From NCBI GenBank assembly GCA_030686995.1, contig CM060702.1, positions 69,345,440-69,409,439 on the forward strand: a stretch of DNA of 64,000 bases, read 5' to 3'. The stretch comes from Artemisia argyi. Lineage: Eukaryota; Streptophyta; Magnoliopsida; Asterales; Asteraceae. Under the pieces are notes generated by a model that was given only the letters and a program-made list of their open reading frames with translations, was not told where the DNA came from and did no database searches. A program made the position numbers and the translations under genes. Shown here piece after piece: positions 10,916-20,859 of the stretch. Each line of letters opens with the position of its first letter. Position 1 is the stretch's first letter.

Positions 10916-12315
10916 GTGACATAGGTCAAATTGATGGTTAGTATATATGAGTTGATAGAAAATGAATAAGTCATACATATATCAATCAACGAATTATTTG
11001 AGCTCGTCTATATTTCCATATATCATATAAATTTGTAAATCCTTTGTCTAGATGTTACATACGTTTTTTCATGCTATTTAACATACAACCTAATAGCTCT
11101 TACGGAATGTCAACCGTATCAATCCGTGGGCTGGAATTAAGTTCTTGCTCGTATGCTACTAGAAACCGGATTTTTATTTTTTATTTTTTATCTTTATTTT
11201 TTTATGTTTTATTTTTTTTTCCCGACGGATTTGCACATAAAATATATCATAACACATCATGTCATCAATTTATGTTTTTACCCAAAACAATTTCAGTAGA
11301 ATACTGAAAAAGGGGTCCTCCCCCTTCAATGGTAACATTTGTGGGTGCCTAGCTATCTAAATCTACCATACTGGGAAATCTCTTCATGACCAATTATCTT
11401 GGGACATGTTATTAGTATGTTACTTAAAGGTGATATCTGATAGGTGTATTTATGGGTCCAAGTGTTTGTAAATAACCATCAACACTCAATTTTTAGATGA
11501 AAAGTAAATCTTGTCAAACGGCACATCCATGAATTTAGGAAGTTAATTATGTCCTACGTACTGTTTATGTAATTTGTTCTTATGCTTTTAAACTTGATCA
11601 TTACATGTTTACAGCATATCAAAGTACAAAGGATAGTAGATTTTAGAAAAGTCATTTTAGATATGCTATACAAACTATAGCTTGAAGAACAAAAGGTTCG
11701 TCGTCGAACGTTTAATCATTGTTACTTGTATTGTTATGTTGTTTTGTCTTTGATATAATTGAAATAAATTTGGGTGCATGTTTCTTTCAAGTTTTTCAAA
11801 CTACGTCAAAAATCAGATTCTAAAGCAATTAAAGAAAAATAGTCTTACAATTTCTCATTTATCCCGTGTATCAATGGGGCTCTCTCGTTAATTTTAGTGA
11901 CCACATGTCAAAAGTTTTTAGTGGGCTCAAAACCCATGGATTAATTAGCTTAAATGTCGGAAATTCTGATCAACCAAAAAAATACAGGACAAATGAGAAA
12001 GTGTAAAACTCACGTCAATTTTACCACTTTTTCATTTACCCTTGTATCAACTTTTCAAACTTTAGTTTCTTGAGAATCTGATTTTACCCTTTTCATTTTA
12101 TATTTTTTAAAGAAATAAAAAAAATGCGTAACCATTCCCCGCAAGGGTTCTACATGGTTTGTCTTACGCTAACCACAAACAAAAAACACGAAGCTATAAT
12201 TTGAACCCTTGACCTCCACGATAAGTTAAAAACATTTCATCTGTCCCGTTATCTATATGCAAAGTGATTTATTACACAAGGTGAATCCTTCTTTTATCTG
12301 GAAGGTTTTAAAGAA
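10916..12315. other. Unassigned AT-rich DNA with a weak foldback
   Basis: No gene seen. About 11805-12085 forms an imperfect inverted repeat: AAAATCAGATTCTAAAG near 11808 pairs with CTTGAGAATCTGATTTT near 12070, and TTTCTCATTTATCCCGTGTA near 11850 pairs with a region near 12000. This may be an old MITE. Confidence 0.4.
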
Positions 12316-12331
12316 TGTCTTTAATTATATA

Positions 12332-12388
12332 TTTTTTGAACGGCAATTTATTAGAGAAAACAAACTCTAGCCAGAAACTAGAGAGATT
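12332..12388 (-). mobile_element. Severely truncated SINE (57 bp) with target-site duplication
   Basis: Flanked by TGTCTTTAATTATATA (12316-12331) and TGTCTTTAATCATATA (12389-12404), a 16-bp duplication with one difference. The insert begins with TTTTTTGAACGGC, a minus-strand A tail next to the same GAACGG word found at the tail of the SINE at 18946. Confidence 0.65.
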
Positions 12389-12582
12389 TGTCTTTAATCA
12401 TATACTAGTTTCTAGTACCATTGTTAAACTTTTGAGTATCTTACTAGAGAAATAGTAGATCCAAGCTATATTACTACTGTCACATAGTCATATCCAATTT
12501 GCGTTTCTTCTATGCATGTCAAACAAATATCCATACAGAGTGATGATTCATATTCTTTCAGAATTAGCGGTTAGCTTTTGTA

Positions 12583-12893
12583 GAGTTAATTTCATAAATC
12601 GTCCATGTGGTTTGTCGAATTTAACAAAAATTGTCTCTAGAAATAAAATTTAACGGATCCTCTCTGTATAGTTTTGACCCGTATCGGGTTTGGTCCATGT
12701 GGTTTTCATCTTTTTTACTATCCTCTACCTATGGTTTTTGGCCTGTATCGGGTTTGGTCCCTGTGGTTTGCATTTTTTTACTACTGTCAGGATACGGGTC
12801 AAAACCACAGGGAGATGATCTGTTAAAATTTCATTTTAAGGACCATTTTTGTTAAAACCGACAAACCATATGGACGATTTATGAAATTAACTC
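12583..12893. mobile_element. Mutator-type MITE (311 bp) with perfect 9-bp duplication
   Basis: Ends GAGTTAATTTCATAAATCG and its near-exact inverse TTTATGAAATTAACTC. It is flanked on both sides by GCTTTTGTA (12574-12582 and 12894-12902), the 9-bp duplication diagnostic of the Mutator superfamily. The interior contains further repeats of CGTATCGGGTTTGGTCC. No coding capacity. Confidence 0.92.
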
Positions 12894-12902
12894 GCTTTTG
12901 TA

Positions 12903-14881
12903 CTTTGTTTAGTCTAGAGAAGTGTTAGTTCTGCCTTAATTAGATCATGCTGCTTGGGCACACCATATGCAAAATTCCAGACCTATAGCGCCGTGTCATG
13001 ATACCAATTAAGAATTGCGCCGCGGGGTATTATGTCATTTCTGTGGCGCGCGTTATCTGATATAATGTGTTTTTTTTTTTTTCAACAAATTTGCATCCGT
13101 TTTCTATACCGTTACTCGTCAGCTGAAATTTTATTGCAAAGTACGTGATTGCAAATTTGTAACCGGATTTTTCTAGTGGTGTGCATGGACACACCATTCT
13201 TTTAGCTCGTAACCCAGTTAACCTATCTTAACCTCTATATTAAACTTTACATAACACTACATAGCACATACACTATACCTTACTAGGTTGTAGTATTATT
13301 TAATTTAATTTGATAAACTTACTGAAGCGGTTGCTATTTCTCTTTCTCTAAATAGAATCTCTAAAGTTTTTTTGTTTTGTTACAGCTTCAAGCGTCTTCC
13401 AAAAATATAGTACTTAAATAAACAAATAAAGAAGAATATTTGGGTTTGAAGTTTGAACACACTGAAATTATCAAGAAACATAATTTCAGGAATCCTAATA
13501 TTAATTTATGAAACCAAAGCCATTGTTTGTGTTTGTGTGTGTGTAATGATGCTACCATGTTCCCAATGTCTCTTTTAAAAAACATCAAGATCTTTAATTT
13601 CAATGAAATATTTTTTCAATTTTATTAGAATTTTCATAAGTTTACTTTATTTATGTGTATACTAGTTGTACTTATTATTAGAATTAAATACTAGTTACTC
13701 AGTGTGTATGGAAAAACTGGAGAAATAAAAAGAGAATGGGAGAGAGAATAAAAGAGTGGTGAGGAAGAAAACAAAGAAGGAAACAAAACTCATGATGATT
13801 TGCTTCAATAATACAAAAGTACGTTTAAAAGTCTAGGATTTTTCTTAGATAATTGGTTGATGATGCAATCCGAGTGTTTTTTATACGAATACAATGTATT
13901 TAGATGTTTTTTTAAGTGTGCATGATATATAGCTTCTCTTACTCGCATGTTTTTTTAATAGATCTTTCCGCTTCAACAAAAATGATGTATAGTCACATTA
14001 CTGATCATTAAAAAAAAAAAATCAATATCATTAACTATCGTTATGTAAAAACTAAAGATCCTGATCATGACCAAATAGCTCCGTAGTAAAAGTAAACAAT
14101 TATCAATCTTTTTTCTGTAAGCAAGGACTAAAAGATTCTAAACTGCAGGTTTCCCCAAACAAATTTGCAAAACAGACATGCAAAATCTTAGCTTAAGAGA
14201 AGCATATATTATTTCTATATATGTATTTATCACTATTGGACCAAATCTCACGGAGTTCCATGAGTGTATAAACTATGAATGAATATAAGCGATCAAAATT
14301 CTTTTATTTTGAGGAAGTTACGCTTTCGGCAAATTCTTACTATATTTAATATTCAATATAGAAAAACAATAGTTTATCTTTAAATACAAATTGCATACGT
14401 CTTATAATATGTTGCATTTAATCTGTAGTTTAATGCAAGGATAAAAGTAGCTTTTTGAAAACTAAACATTATTTGATTGCACATATCATAAATAGTAAAA
14501 AGATTATAACTAAAGTTTGTGCAATAACATACATAGTCCGTAGTGTGACTTCCACAAGAAAAATATGGAAGTTACGTTGTGGCTGTTAGACATATCTTAA
14601 CAGTTTTGTCACAACCTTTATACTATCTATAAGTTTATATAACACACTCTAAGCTTAGATCTAATTTCGAATTAAAAACGTACATATGATCCAAATCAAT
14701 TTGAATTATATATGCTTAACACATGCTTGAGATTATTTTTGTTTACATTTTGAACTTTAAAACACTACAACGGCGGAAAAAAAAAATGCTTTGAATAATC
14801 CTTTCCTGTAAGAGGGGATGATGAGCGGAGTGAGAGAGGCGCTCCTACTCTCAGCCATATGTGTCTGTGTTCAAATAGTTG
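12903..14881. other. Unassigned intergenic DNA
   Basis: No gene or clear repeat end seen. A T run lies at about 13070-13082 and a (GT)n stretch near 13530. The reading frame at 13388-13603 has no recognisable features. Confidence 0.5.
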
Positions 14882-15076
14882 CAAGGGCGGACCTAGGGGG
14901 GCTCCTGAGAGTTCACGGAAACCCGATGAATATTCTTCTCTTAGTGTAAATTTTGTTAAAAATCATGAATTTTTACGAAATGAACCTGACAACTTTGTAA
15001 ATCATCTATATTTTTCCGAAATGACCTATTTTTTATGAAGTGGACTTGGTCGCTGTAAATCATGGGTCCGCCCCTG
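14882..15076. mobile_element. Small hAT-like MITE (195 bp)
   Basis: Left end CAAGGGCGGACCTAGG and right end, reversed, CAGGGGCGGACCCATG match at 13 of 16 positions. The CAGGGGCGGACC terminus is typical of hAT MITEs in plants. No clean 8-bp duplication is visible (AATAGTTG and AAAACTGT). A degenerate relative may start at about 17858. Confidence 0.5.
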
Positions 15077-15383
15077 AAAACTGTTTTGGAACTAGTATAA
15101 CAATGCTATACTATTAACTATCATAGAGTTGCTATGAAACGCTATTAATTAAACACAAGGCTTCACGTACCCACGGATCTTTCAGAAAATGCCCTTTGAC
15201 GACCGACTTGCTGACAAAGAAAATCAGTTGAAAAAATCATGCTTGGAAATGGTTGGCCAGAAACATTTTCTGCCATTCTATATAACATAAAATTTCTGTA
15301 AGAAATCCCTTGAAATTTATGGTATCTTTTACAATTGTATATTTTTATGACATCTTTTTTGGCACATTTTACTTTTTAGTCCA

Positions 15384-15435
15384 CTAAGACTGAAAGTACT
15401 GAGCCTCTCTAAGACTGAAAGTACTGAGCCCCCCT
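15384..15435. repeat. Short tandem duplication
   Basis: AAGACTGAAAGTACTGAGCC is present twice in a row with a 5-nt spacer. Confidence 0.85.
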
Positions 15436-15915
15436 AGAGATTTTTTTCCATAACAATACAAACTAACATTGATGTCTTACAAGAATAATTACTGCCACAC
15501 ACACACACATGTGTGTATGTGTTACATACGTAGACTGAAGCACTTGAGACGACCAAATAAAGTACCAAATATAGGCTGTAGAAAAAACCAAAAAGAAATC
15601 ATTGGAATCTTGAATTTATTTCAATTTAAATACAAACATTACACTATAACATCCCATAAGATAACAATCAAGATCAAGTAAAGTAAGGTTGAATTTGGAT
15701 GTGGATCTTGAATATATATACACACCAGCTTCTAGGGTTTTTATTTTCTTGGAATGTAGCCATAAGCTTATGCCCGTAACTCATCAAACGTTTTCAATGA
15801 TGCTCATGCACTTGATGGCGTGCTTGGTTTGTTCTGGTAGAAGATGTAGAATCCGGGCATCTTTTTGTAAAGATAACCGCTAATTGGTACAGGTGCCCTC
15901 GTTCACGAGAGGAAA

Positions 15916-15936
15916 TAGCTCAGAAGGGATAGACAA
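15916..15936 (-). promoter_or_regulatory. 3' miR390 target site (cleavable)
   Basis: The plus strand reads like miR390 itself: identical at miRNA positions 2-8 and 10-17, a G:U pair at position 9, mismatches at positions 1 and 18-21. Those 3'-end mismatches (ACAA in place of GCGCC-type bases) also occur in the known TAS3 3' site. Pairing is intact at positions 10-11, so cutting is expected between 15926 and 15925. Confidence 0.93.
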
Positions 15937-16052
15937 GGAAGGAGAACATGAGTTGGGTGGGAACGAAGAAAGACGGTGAAAAGACCTTTTCTCTCTCTAA
16001 AATGATGTAAGATCCAAACGACAACAAAAAGCAATGATGTAGAAGATGTCAT

Positions 16053-16073
16053 TGGGTCTTACAAGGTCAAGAA
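16053..16073 (-). ncRNA. tasiR-ARF unit 1 (phase D7-like)
   Basis: 21 nt on the minus strand: the conserved TTCTTGACCTTGTAAGACC followed by CA. The core is identical to the tasiR-ARF core known across seed plants. It abuts unit 2 exactly. Counting from the 3' miR390 cut, it lies 1 nt from the seventh 21-nt register (16052-16072). Confidence 0.92.
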
Positions 16074-16094
16074 AAGGTCTTACAAGGTCAAGAA
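16074..16094 (-). ncRNA. tasiR-ARF unit 2 (phase D8-like)
   Basis: 21 nt on the minus strand: TTCTTGACCTTGTAAGACC followed by TT. It lies directly 5' of unit 1 in the transcript, in the same 21-nt register as that unit and 1 nt from the eighth register. Confidence 0.92.
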
Positions 16095-16193
16095 AGTCAG
16101 AATCACAAGAAGAAAAAAAGGCAACAAGTCAAAAAAAAAATAAACAAGAAACAAAAAAGTGAAAGAAAAAAATACAGATTAGATTAGATTAGA

Positions 16194-16316
16194 TTAGGGT
16201 AAAAGCTCAGGTAAGGATAGCGCCGAATTAACTTCAGAACAAACAAGCCACCACCACAATATCCATAGTGGTGAGGCCACCAACACCTCCATCGTCATCA
16301 TCATCATCGAGAACAT
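16194..16316 (-). CDS. Short ORF across the 5' miR390 site of TAS3
   Basis: ATG at 16316-16314, 40 codons (MFSMMMMTMEVLVASPLW...), TAA at 16196-16194. The last codons are the 5' miR390 site itself; the stop falls a few nucleotides 3' of it. Translated short ORFs ending at or near the 5' miR390 site are known in Arabidopsis TAS3, where AGO7-miR390-SGS3 stalls ribosomes. The peptide has no recognisable domain, so any role would be through translation rather than the product. Several ATGs in the ATG-rich start could serve. Confidence 0.45.
   Translation of the reverse strand: MFSMMMMTMEVLVASPLWILWWWLVCSEVNSALSLPELLP
16203..16224 (-). promoter_or_regulatory. 5' miR390 target site (non-cleavable type)
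   Basis: The plus strand shows AAGCTCAGG, then TAA in place of the two central miR390 bases AG, then GGATAGCGCC. Both arms are perfect; the three-against-two mismatch falls at miRNA positions 10-11, where slicing would occur. A centrally mismatched 5' site that binds but is not cut is the classic TAS3 arrangement. Confidence 0.92.
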
Positions 16317-16349
16317 TCACTTTATTCGAAAAAGCATCGTTTCTTCTTT

Positions 16350-16446
16350 CTACACAATACAAATAATATAACCAAAAAACAAATCAAGATTTTACTAATA
16401 GGATCAATTATAAAGGACTATAATAAAAGCAAGATATATTTCTTAC
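16350..16446 (-). other. Probable intron in TAS3 5' region
   Basis: The minus strand has a good donor (CCTTG/GTAAGAA at 16446) and a T-rich acceptor (TTGTGTAG/AAAG at 16350), giving a 97-bp AT-rich intron typical of plants. Inferred from sequence only. Confidence 0.45.
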
Positions 16447-16567
16447 CAAGGAAACATGTTTGAAATGTTTGTTCTCTCTTACACATTGAAAACCTTAAAG
16501 ATAGAAAGAAAAAAAGAAGGTATTAGAGAGAGAAAGGGTGGGTAGTGCTAAGAGGCAGATTGGGGGG

Positions 16568-16576
16568 TTATATATA
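16568..16576 (-). promoter_or_regulatory. TATA box of TAS3
   Basis: The minus strand reads CTTATATATAACCCCCC. It lies about 350 bp upstream of the 5' miR390 site and is followed by a CT-rich 5' leader, as in many plant Pol II genes. Confidence 0.6.
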
Positions 16577-17084
16577 AGAGTTAGTGAAGGAGGGTTAGTT
16601 CATGTGTGAGTGCCCTGATTTATGTAATCTGACATTGACAGCTCCAAAAGGCCAGACAAAAAAATTTAAGAATTTTGAAACGGACCCTCGTCCCCTGGGA
16701 GGCTTATGTCAACCACATTGATCCCTCAATCTATGGTCAACCGATTATCCACCCAAAATTTTACTTGTTACATAAAACTTTTTCCCAAGCTTATAGTACT
16801 AGTAATTTTTTTTTGTTTAAAAAGTCAAAGACTCGGCAAATATATTACTCCAAAAAATGTTTAAGTACAAAAGATAAGGGTGAATCTCATATCTCAGCCC
16901 GTTACATAGGCGAAAAAGCTTATATAACAAAATACTAGCTTAAAACGATTACATAAAAGGTCAAAGCCCGTTACTTATAGTACTAGTAATTACTACTAGC
17001 TTAAAACGGTTTCATTGTATGATATGAACGAACAATATTTGTTATTAATGATAATGATAACTGATATCATATATGTTATACTGA
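16577..17084. other. TAS3 upstream region
   Basis: AT-rich promoter-proximal DNA. A repeated word (ACTAGCTTAAAACG) occurs near 16935 and 16995. No other gene seen. Confidence 0.4.
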
Positions 17085-17098
17085 TAATGAATTAACTA

Positions 17099-17655
17099 TA
17101 ACAACAACAACAAACCTAATCCCGTCGGGGCAGGGTATGGGGAGATAGAATGGAGACAGATCATATTCTTACCATAGGATAAACCCGGGAGTAGAGAGAC
17201 TGCTTCCAGTGAGACCTCCGGCAAGTGCAATTGTGCGTGTGAGAGAGCAAAGAACGGAAAGCAAAATAGACAGGGACCAAAAAGCAAAAAGCAAGCAAAA
17301 GAAAATAGGCAAACACGCAAACAAAGCAAAGAATATATATATATATATATATCCAATGAAAGGCAAAGACGCATGGGGCACGGACAAAAGCACAAGCAAG
17401 GAAGCACGAAAGCAGAAAAGCAAATAAAAACCGCAAACAACACCAAGAACCAAAGCACCAAGAAAAGCATGCAAACCTGATGGAGCAACACAGAGCACAG
17501 CAAGGCAGCGCACTAGGCCTAAAGCTAACGCAAAACAAAAACGGGACGCGAAAGACCAAAACACTAGGGGCAAGGCAACAAGGAGACACCTAAAAAGCCT
17601 AACGCCGAAACTACCTAAGCCCACGAAACACCTAGCCTGAGCTACCCGCAAATCC
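17099..17655 (-). mobile_element. 557-bp SINE-like retroposon with 14-bp duplication
   Basis: Flanked by TAATGAATTAACTA at 17085-17098 and 17656-17669, a perfect 14-bp target-site duplication. Read on the minus strand, the 3' end is a recognisable SINE tail: GGTCTCACTGGAAGCAGTCT, CCCGGGTTTATCCTATGGTA, then TTGTTGTTGTTGTTAT, as in plant Au-type SINEs. The 5' end has a tRNA A-box-like GGGTAGCTCAGGCTAGG. Between them are about 400 bp of odd T/G/C-biased sequence with many TTTGC/GCTTT words and an (AT) run (17333-17351). Plus-strand purine and minus-strand pyrimidine bias make long but meaningless reading frames. I see no clear B box. It is much longer than ordinary SINEs (100-350 bp). Confidence 0.75.
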
Positions 17656-17669
17656 TAATGAATTAACTA

Positions 17670-18929
17670 CATATCATTAATTGTTTTCTCAAGCGTGAAT
17701 AAATAAATGTTAAAAGGGTTATGATAATGTGTGTCCACTCAGCACATGATTGAGCGCACTTAATGAAGAAAAAATTTCATTTAAAGAAAAAAATGCACTT
17801 AATGAATATTTATTAATCTAATTGAGACGCTACCCAAACCGCTCAATACACGTTTTCCCTAGGGGGCGACCATCTCGTAGGTTCACGTGAACAACATATA
17901 TTTTTTGTTGGGCCATGGAAATTCATGTGAAAAATGCCAATTTTTCTAAAATACATTGAATCCTAATTTTTCTTTTGTTACAGTTCTTCATAAGTTTTAA
18001 TGAAATGAGCCACTTAATGTTTTGTCCTCACTGTTCTTCCCATCTACGTGTTAATTATATATCATACATACATATACCGTTTTTTTCCAATGTGAGTCCA
18101 ATATCCTTGGATGCATAAAAGAGTTCCTAAACATTGTGACCACATCTCATCTCGACAATGCAAACGTTGAAGAAGCTTAAAATAACAACTGCGATTGGTT
18201 GTCTTATTGGTTATAACATGATTGGCAAAGAAGACGATGTTAATGAAATCATTGGTGACAGTGTTATGAACGAATGAAAGTTATCTCACTAAATATTAAT
18301 GAAGTATGCAGCTCTATACTAAATGCAAATGGGCAAGGGAAACTCGTTATGGATACTGATCAATTCATTAGCTCTCTTTAGGGTAATAAAGTCTCGGATT
18401 TGCTATTAAGAAATGTCAAGGCAACTCGATAGTATAACTGATATGGGATGCTTCTATGTTTAAACAAAATAGTCTTGGGCTAACACGGTTAACTCGAACC
18501 ACCTTTCACATGGTTATTTAAACAATAAACATGGTGACATGGAGACTCTGGAACAGATTTGCTTCAAGCTAAAACCTAAATGAAATGATACCTTTTGGAA
18601 GAAACGAACGAGCTACTGCATTCTTAAATTTAAGTTTTCACTAGCTAAGTTTAATCAGTTGATTGCTGTTTAAAAAATGGTTGTAAAAGCTGTATTATTT
18701 CAAGTAGAACTTAAAAGATTTGGTAGATCAAAATGTGATTATTGGAGCATCCACAGTGGAAGATCGAAAAACAAAGAAGCTACAAAACTTATGAAAGGTT
18801 GTGTTTTTCATTTAATTTATAGAGAATTTTTATTTCCCCATGTCTACATGGAATACAAATTCTAAATTTTGAACATGTTTATAATTAAATGAATTTGTGT
18901 TATGTGAGATGATTATAGTTTTAAATTTT
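17670..18929. other. Unassigned intergenic DNA
   Basis: No gene supported. 17858-17960 weakly resembles the hAT-like MITE at 14882 (CTAGGGGGCG..., ...TTCACG). 18150-18640 has codon-like texture but is broken by stops in every frame and has no motif I recognise. Confidence 0.4.
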
Positions 18930-18945
18930 TATGTCTAGTGAAGAT

Positions 18946-19245
18946 TTTTTTTTTGAACGGTTACTTTCTTTCAAGGGAAATCCATGTCCAATTTGAAATC
19001 CGATGGGGGGAAAACCTTCAACTTAAGCCGCCCGAAGGCACGACACTTAAATTGAAGTAAACCCTACCTTCTCCAGATTCGAACCCTGGTGGGTTGAAAC
19101 CTTCATTGAAGGACTTTGAAATCGTACCGACAGGGCAGTGGTCCACAAGGGAGGACTTCCCGGTTTGGTCACCCAACCCGGTACTACTCTCTACTAGGCA
19201 CGCTTAACTGAATAAGACATGCCCAGTGGACCACAAGCCCATTGG
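18946..19245 (-). mobile_element. tRNA-derived SINE (300 bp), intact ends
   Basis: Perfect 16-bp target-site duplication TATGTCTAGTGAAGAT at 18930-18945 and 19246-19261. The T run at the left shows the A tail of a minus-strand insertion. On the minus strand the 5' end starts ACCAATGGGCTTGTGGTCC (A-box-like TGGTCCACTGGGC), and GGGTTCGAATCTGG is a near-perfect Pol III B box. This marks a tRNA-like head and a full-length or nearly full-length copy. Confidence 0.88.
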
Positions 19246-19261
19246 TATGTCTAGTGAAGAT

Positions 19262-19955
19262 AAGCTCATGAAATAAAAACCTTTAATTTATAAATTAATG
19301 ATGTATTATTAGATGACACATTTATGAACTTTTAAAAACGACGCCTTTATAAGGAATGCGCTCTTATCTTTACATTTGTATTCTACTATGTGTTTACTAG
19401 TATTAGAAGCCCCACACCAATCCTTAGTTTTATCAAATGTGACAAACTACATATACAATGCCTTAAAACATCATGTAATAACTCAACAAAGTCAACAAAC
19501 TATGTGTTCTTTGTAAACTACCCTTAATCCAAAGTTTGTTGTGGGGGTTGGGGGTTGTCAAGTGTTTTATAACTTGCAATGACTTAGAATAAGTTAAGGA
19601 TTTCTTGTACTATGAAAGTAAACAAAAAACGGGATTGTGTAATGCTAAGTTATTGCTACATACTTTGTCTAAAAATGCCATACTTTAACCTCTACAGGAA
19701 TCTATATAATTTAACTAGCATTGTATTGCGGTAAAGTGATGGTAACAAATAATCTTGAAATCTAAGAGATTTTAAATAACAAGAAACAATAAGAACAATG
19801 TCCTAAATCAGTGGTGGACTTAGCCAGAAAACCAAGGTGGTTCCTAGTTTAAGGCAGAAATTATCAACTTTGATTAGTCATCCGGTCGACGTGTCGGGTC
19901 GGGTCATGTCAGGATGAGTCCATTTTAACATAATTTCCTTCGCGAAATGAAGCAT

Positions 19956-20039
<84 letters not shown>

Positions 20040-20859
20040 TAATTAGTGGTGTGTCTTAGGTTTATAACTGATTCTCGTTGCCAAAGGATAAATACAAAAA
20101 ATATCACAATTCAAACTAATAAAAGCAACAATCCTTTTTAATACGTACTTCAAACAAATAAAAGCAACAATCTGTTTTAATACGTACTTCACAATAACTT
20201 CTACTAAACTAAACTATATAATAAAAGAAAATTAATATTAGAATAAAATTTGAACTTTAAGTAACACCAATTGCCAACAACTTATTTTTTGAACCCCACA
20301 ACGACAAGTGTGCCACTAAGATTTGATCTATGTTTTTAACTATTTGAGTTTTAAATGCTACAAGTTCCATCTTCTCTAGTTATGGTTCTAGCTCGTTTCC
20401 TTTTTCTTTTCTTTTTTCGTGTTTCTTCTTCTAAATGAATGTATGGTGGTTCCTCATGTATTTTCAAGGTAGGTTCGAAAAAACACGTCACTTCGACAGA
20501 AATTCGATATCTAAGGTGGTTCTCAGACACTACCTACAATGGTTGTAGGATCGCCTCTGTCCCAAATCACAATATGTACTTCAAGATTCAAAAGTATGTG
20601 ACAATCCAACACAACAAATATCTTTAAGTGTATTAAAATAAATCAGATAAACCAAAACAAACAAAACTCGATCTAATTGGATCTCATGCACAAACCAGTT
20701 AAATCAAAATTACCTTCAGAAACACCAAAACAAGGTTAAGTATATCTCAACAAATTATTCCAGACACCATCACAAATACACACGACCCACACACACAAAC
20801 CAATGACACCTCTAACCGAATACGGTTCCAACATTAGTGGTACTAGATGTCATGTTATC
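19262..20859. other. Unassigned intergenic DNA
   Basis: No gene supported. An inexact duplicated segment (AATAAAAGCAACAATC.....AATACGTACTTCA) lies at about 20116-20190. Confidence 0.45.
19962..20037. repeat. (AT)n microsatellite, about 76 bp
   Basis: Uninterrupted alternation of A and T; likely length-polymorphic. Confidence 0.97.

Larger units (their letters stand above)
15715..16545 (-). ncRNA. TAS3: TAS3 trans-acting siRNA precursor
   Basis: Precursor of tasiR-ARFs, which silence the auxin response factors ARF2/3/4. In the known pathway AGO7-miR390 binds two sites, the 3' site is cut, SGS3/RDR6 make the fragment double-stranded and DCL4 dices it in 21-nt steps. All hallmarks are visible on the minus strand: a 5' miR390 site mismatched at its centre (16203-16224), two abutting siRNA units containing TTCTTGACCTTGTAAGACC (16053-16094), and a cleavable 3' miR390 site (15916-15936). 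The site spacing of about 270 nt fits TAS3a-type genes. TATATAA at about 16568-16576 would start transcription near 16540; AATAAA (about 15739-15744) could end it near 15715. Both ends are estimates. There are no protein genes nearby and no obvious lesion. Confidence 0.93.

Noticed and set aside
13010..13050. GCGCC/GGCGC hairpin as a Helitron end
   Set aside because: Stem of only about 5 bp and no CTRR terminus.
15689..15883. 64-codon plus-strand frame in the TAS3 region
   Set aside because: It is antisense to the 3' end of the TAS3 precursor and has no recognisable content.
17096..17651. Three overlapping Cys/Leu/Phe-rich minus-strand frames that look like membrane proteins
   Set aside because: They arise from the T/G/C bias of the SINE-like retroposon; all three frames are open at once, typical of skewed composition.
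18150..18640. Possible protein-coding remnant
   Set aside because: Stops in every frame and no motif I can name; not enough to call a pseudogene.
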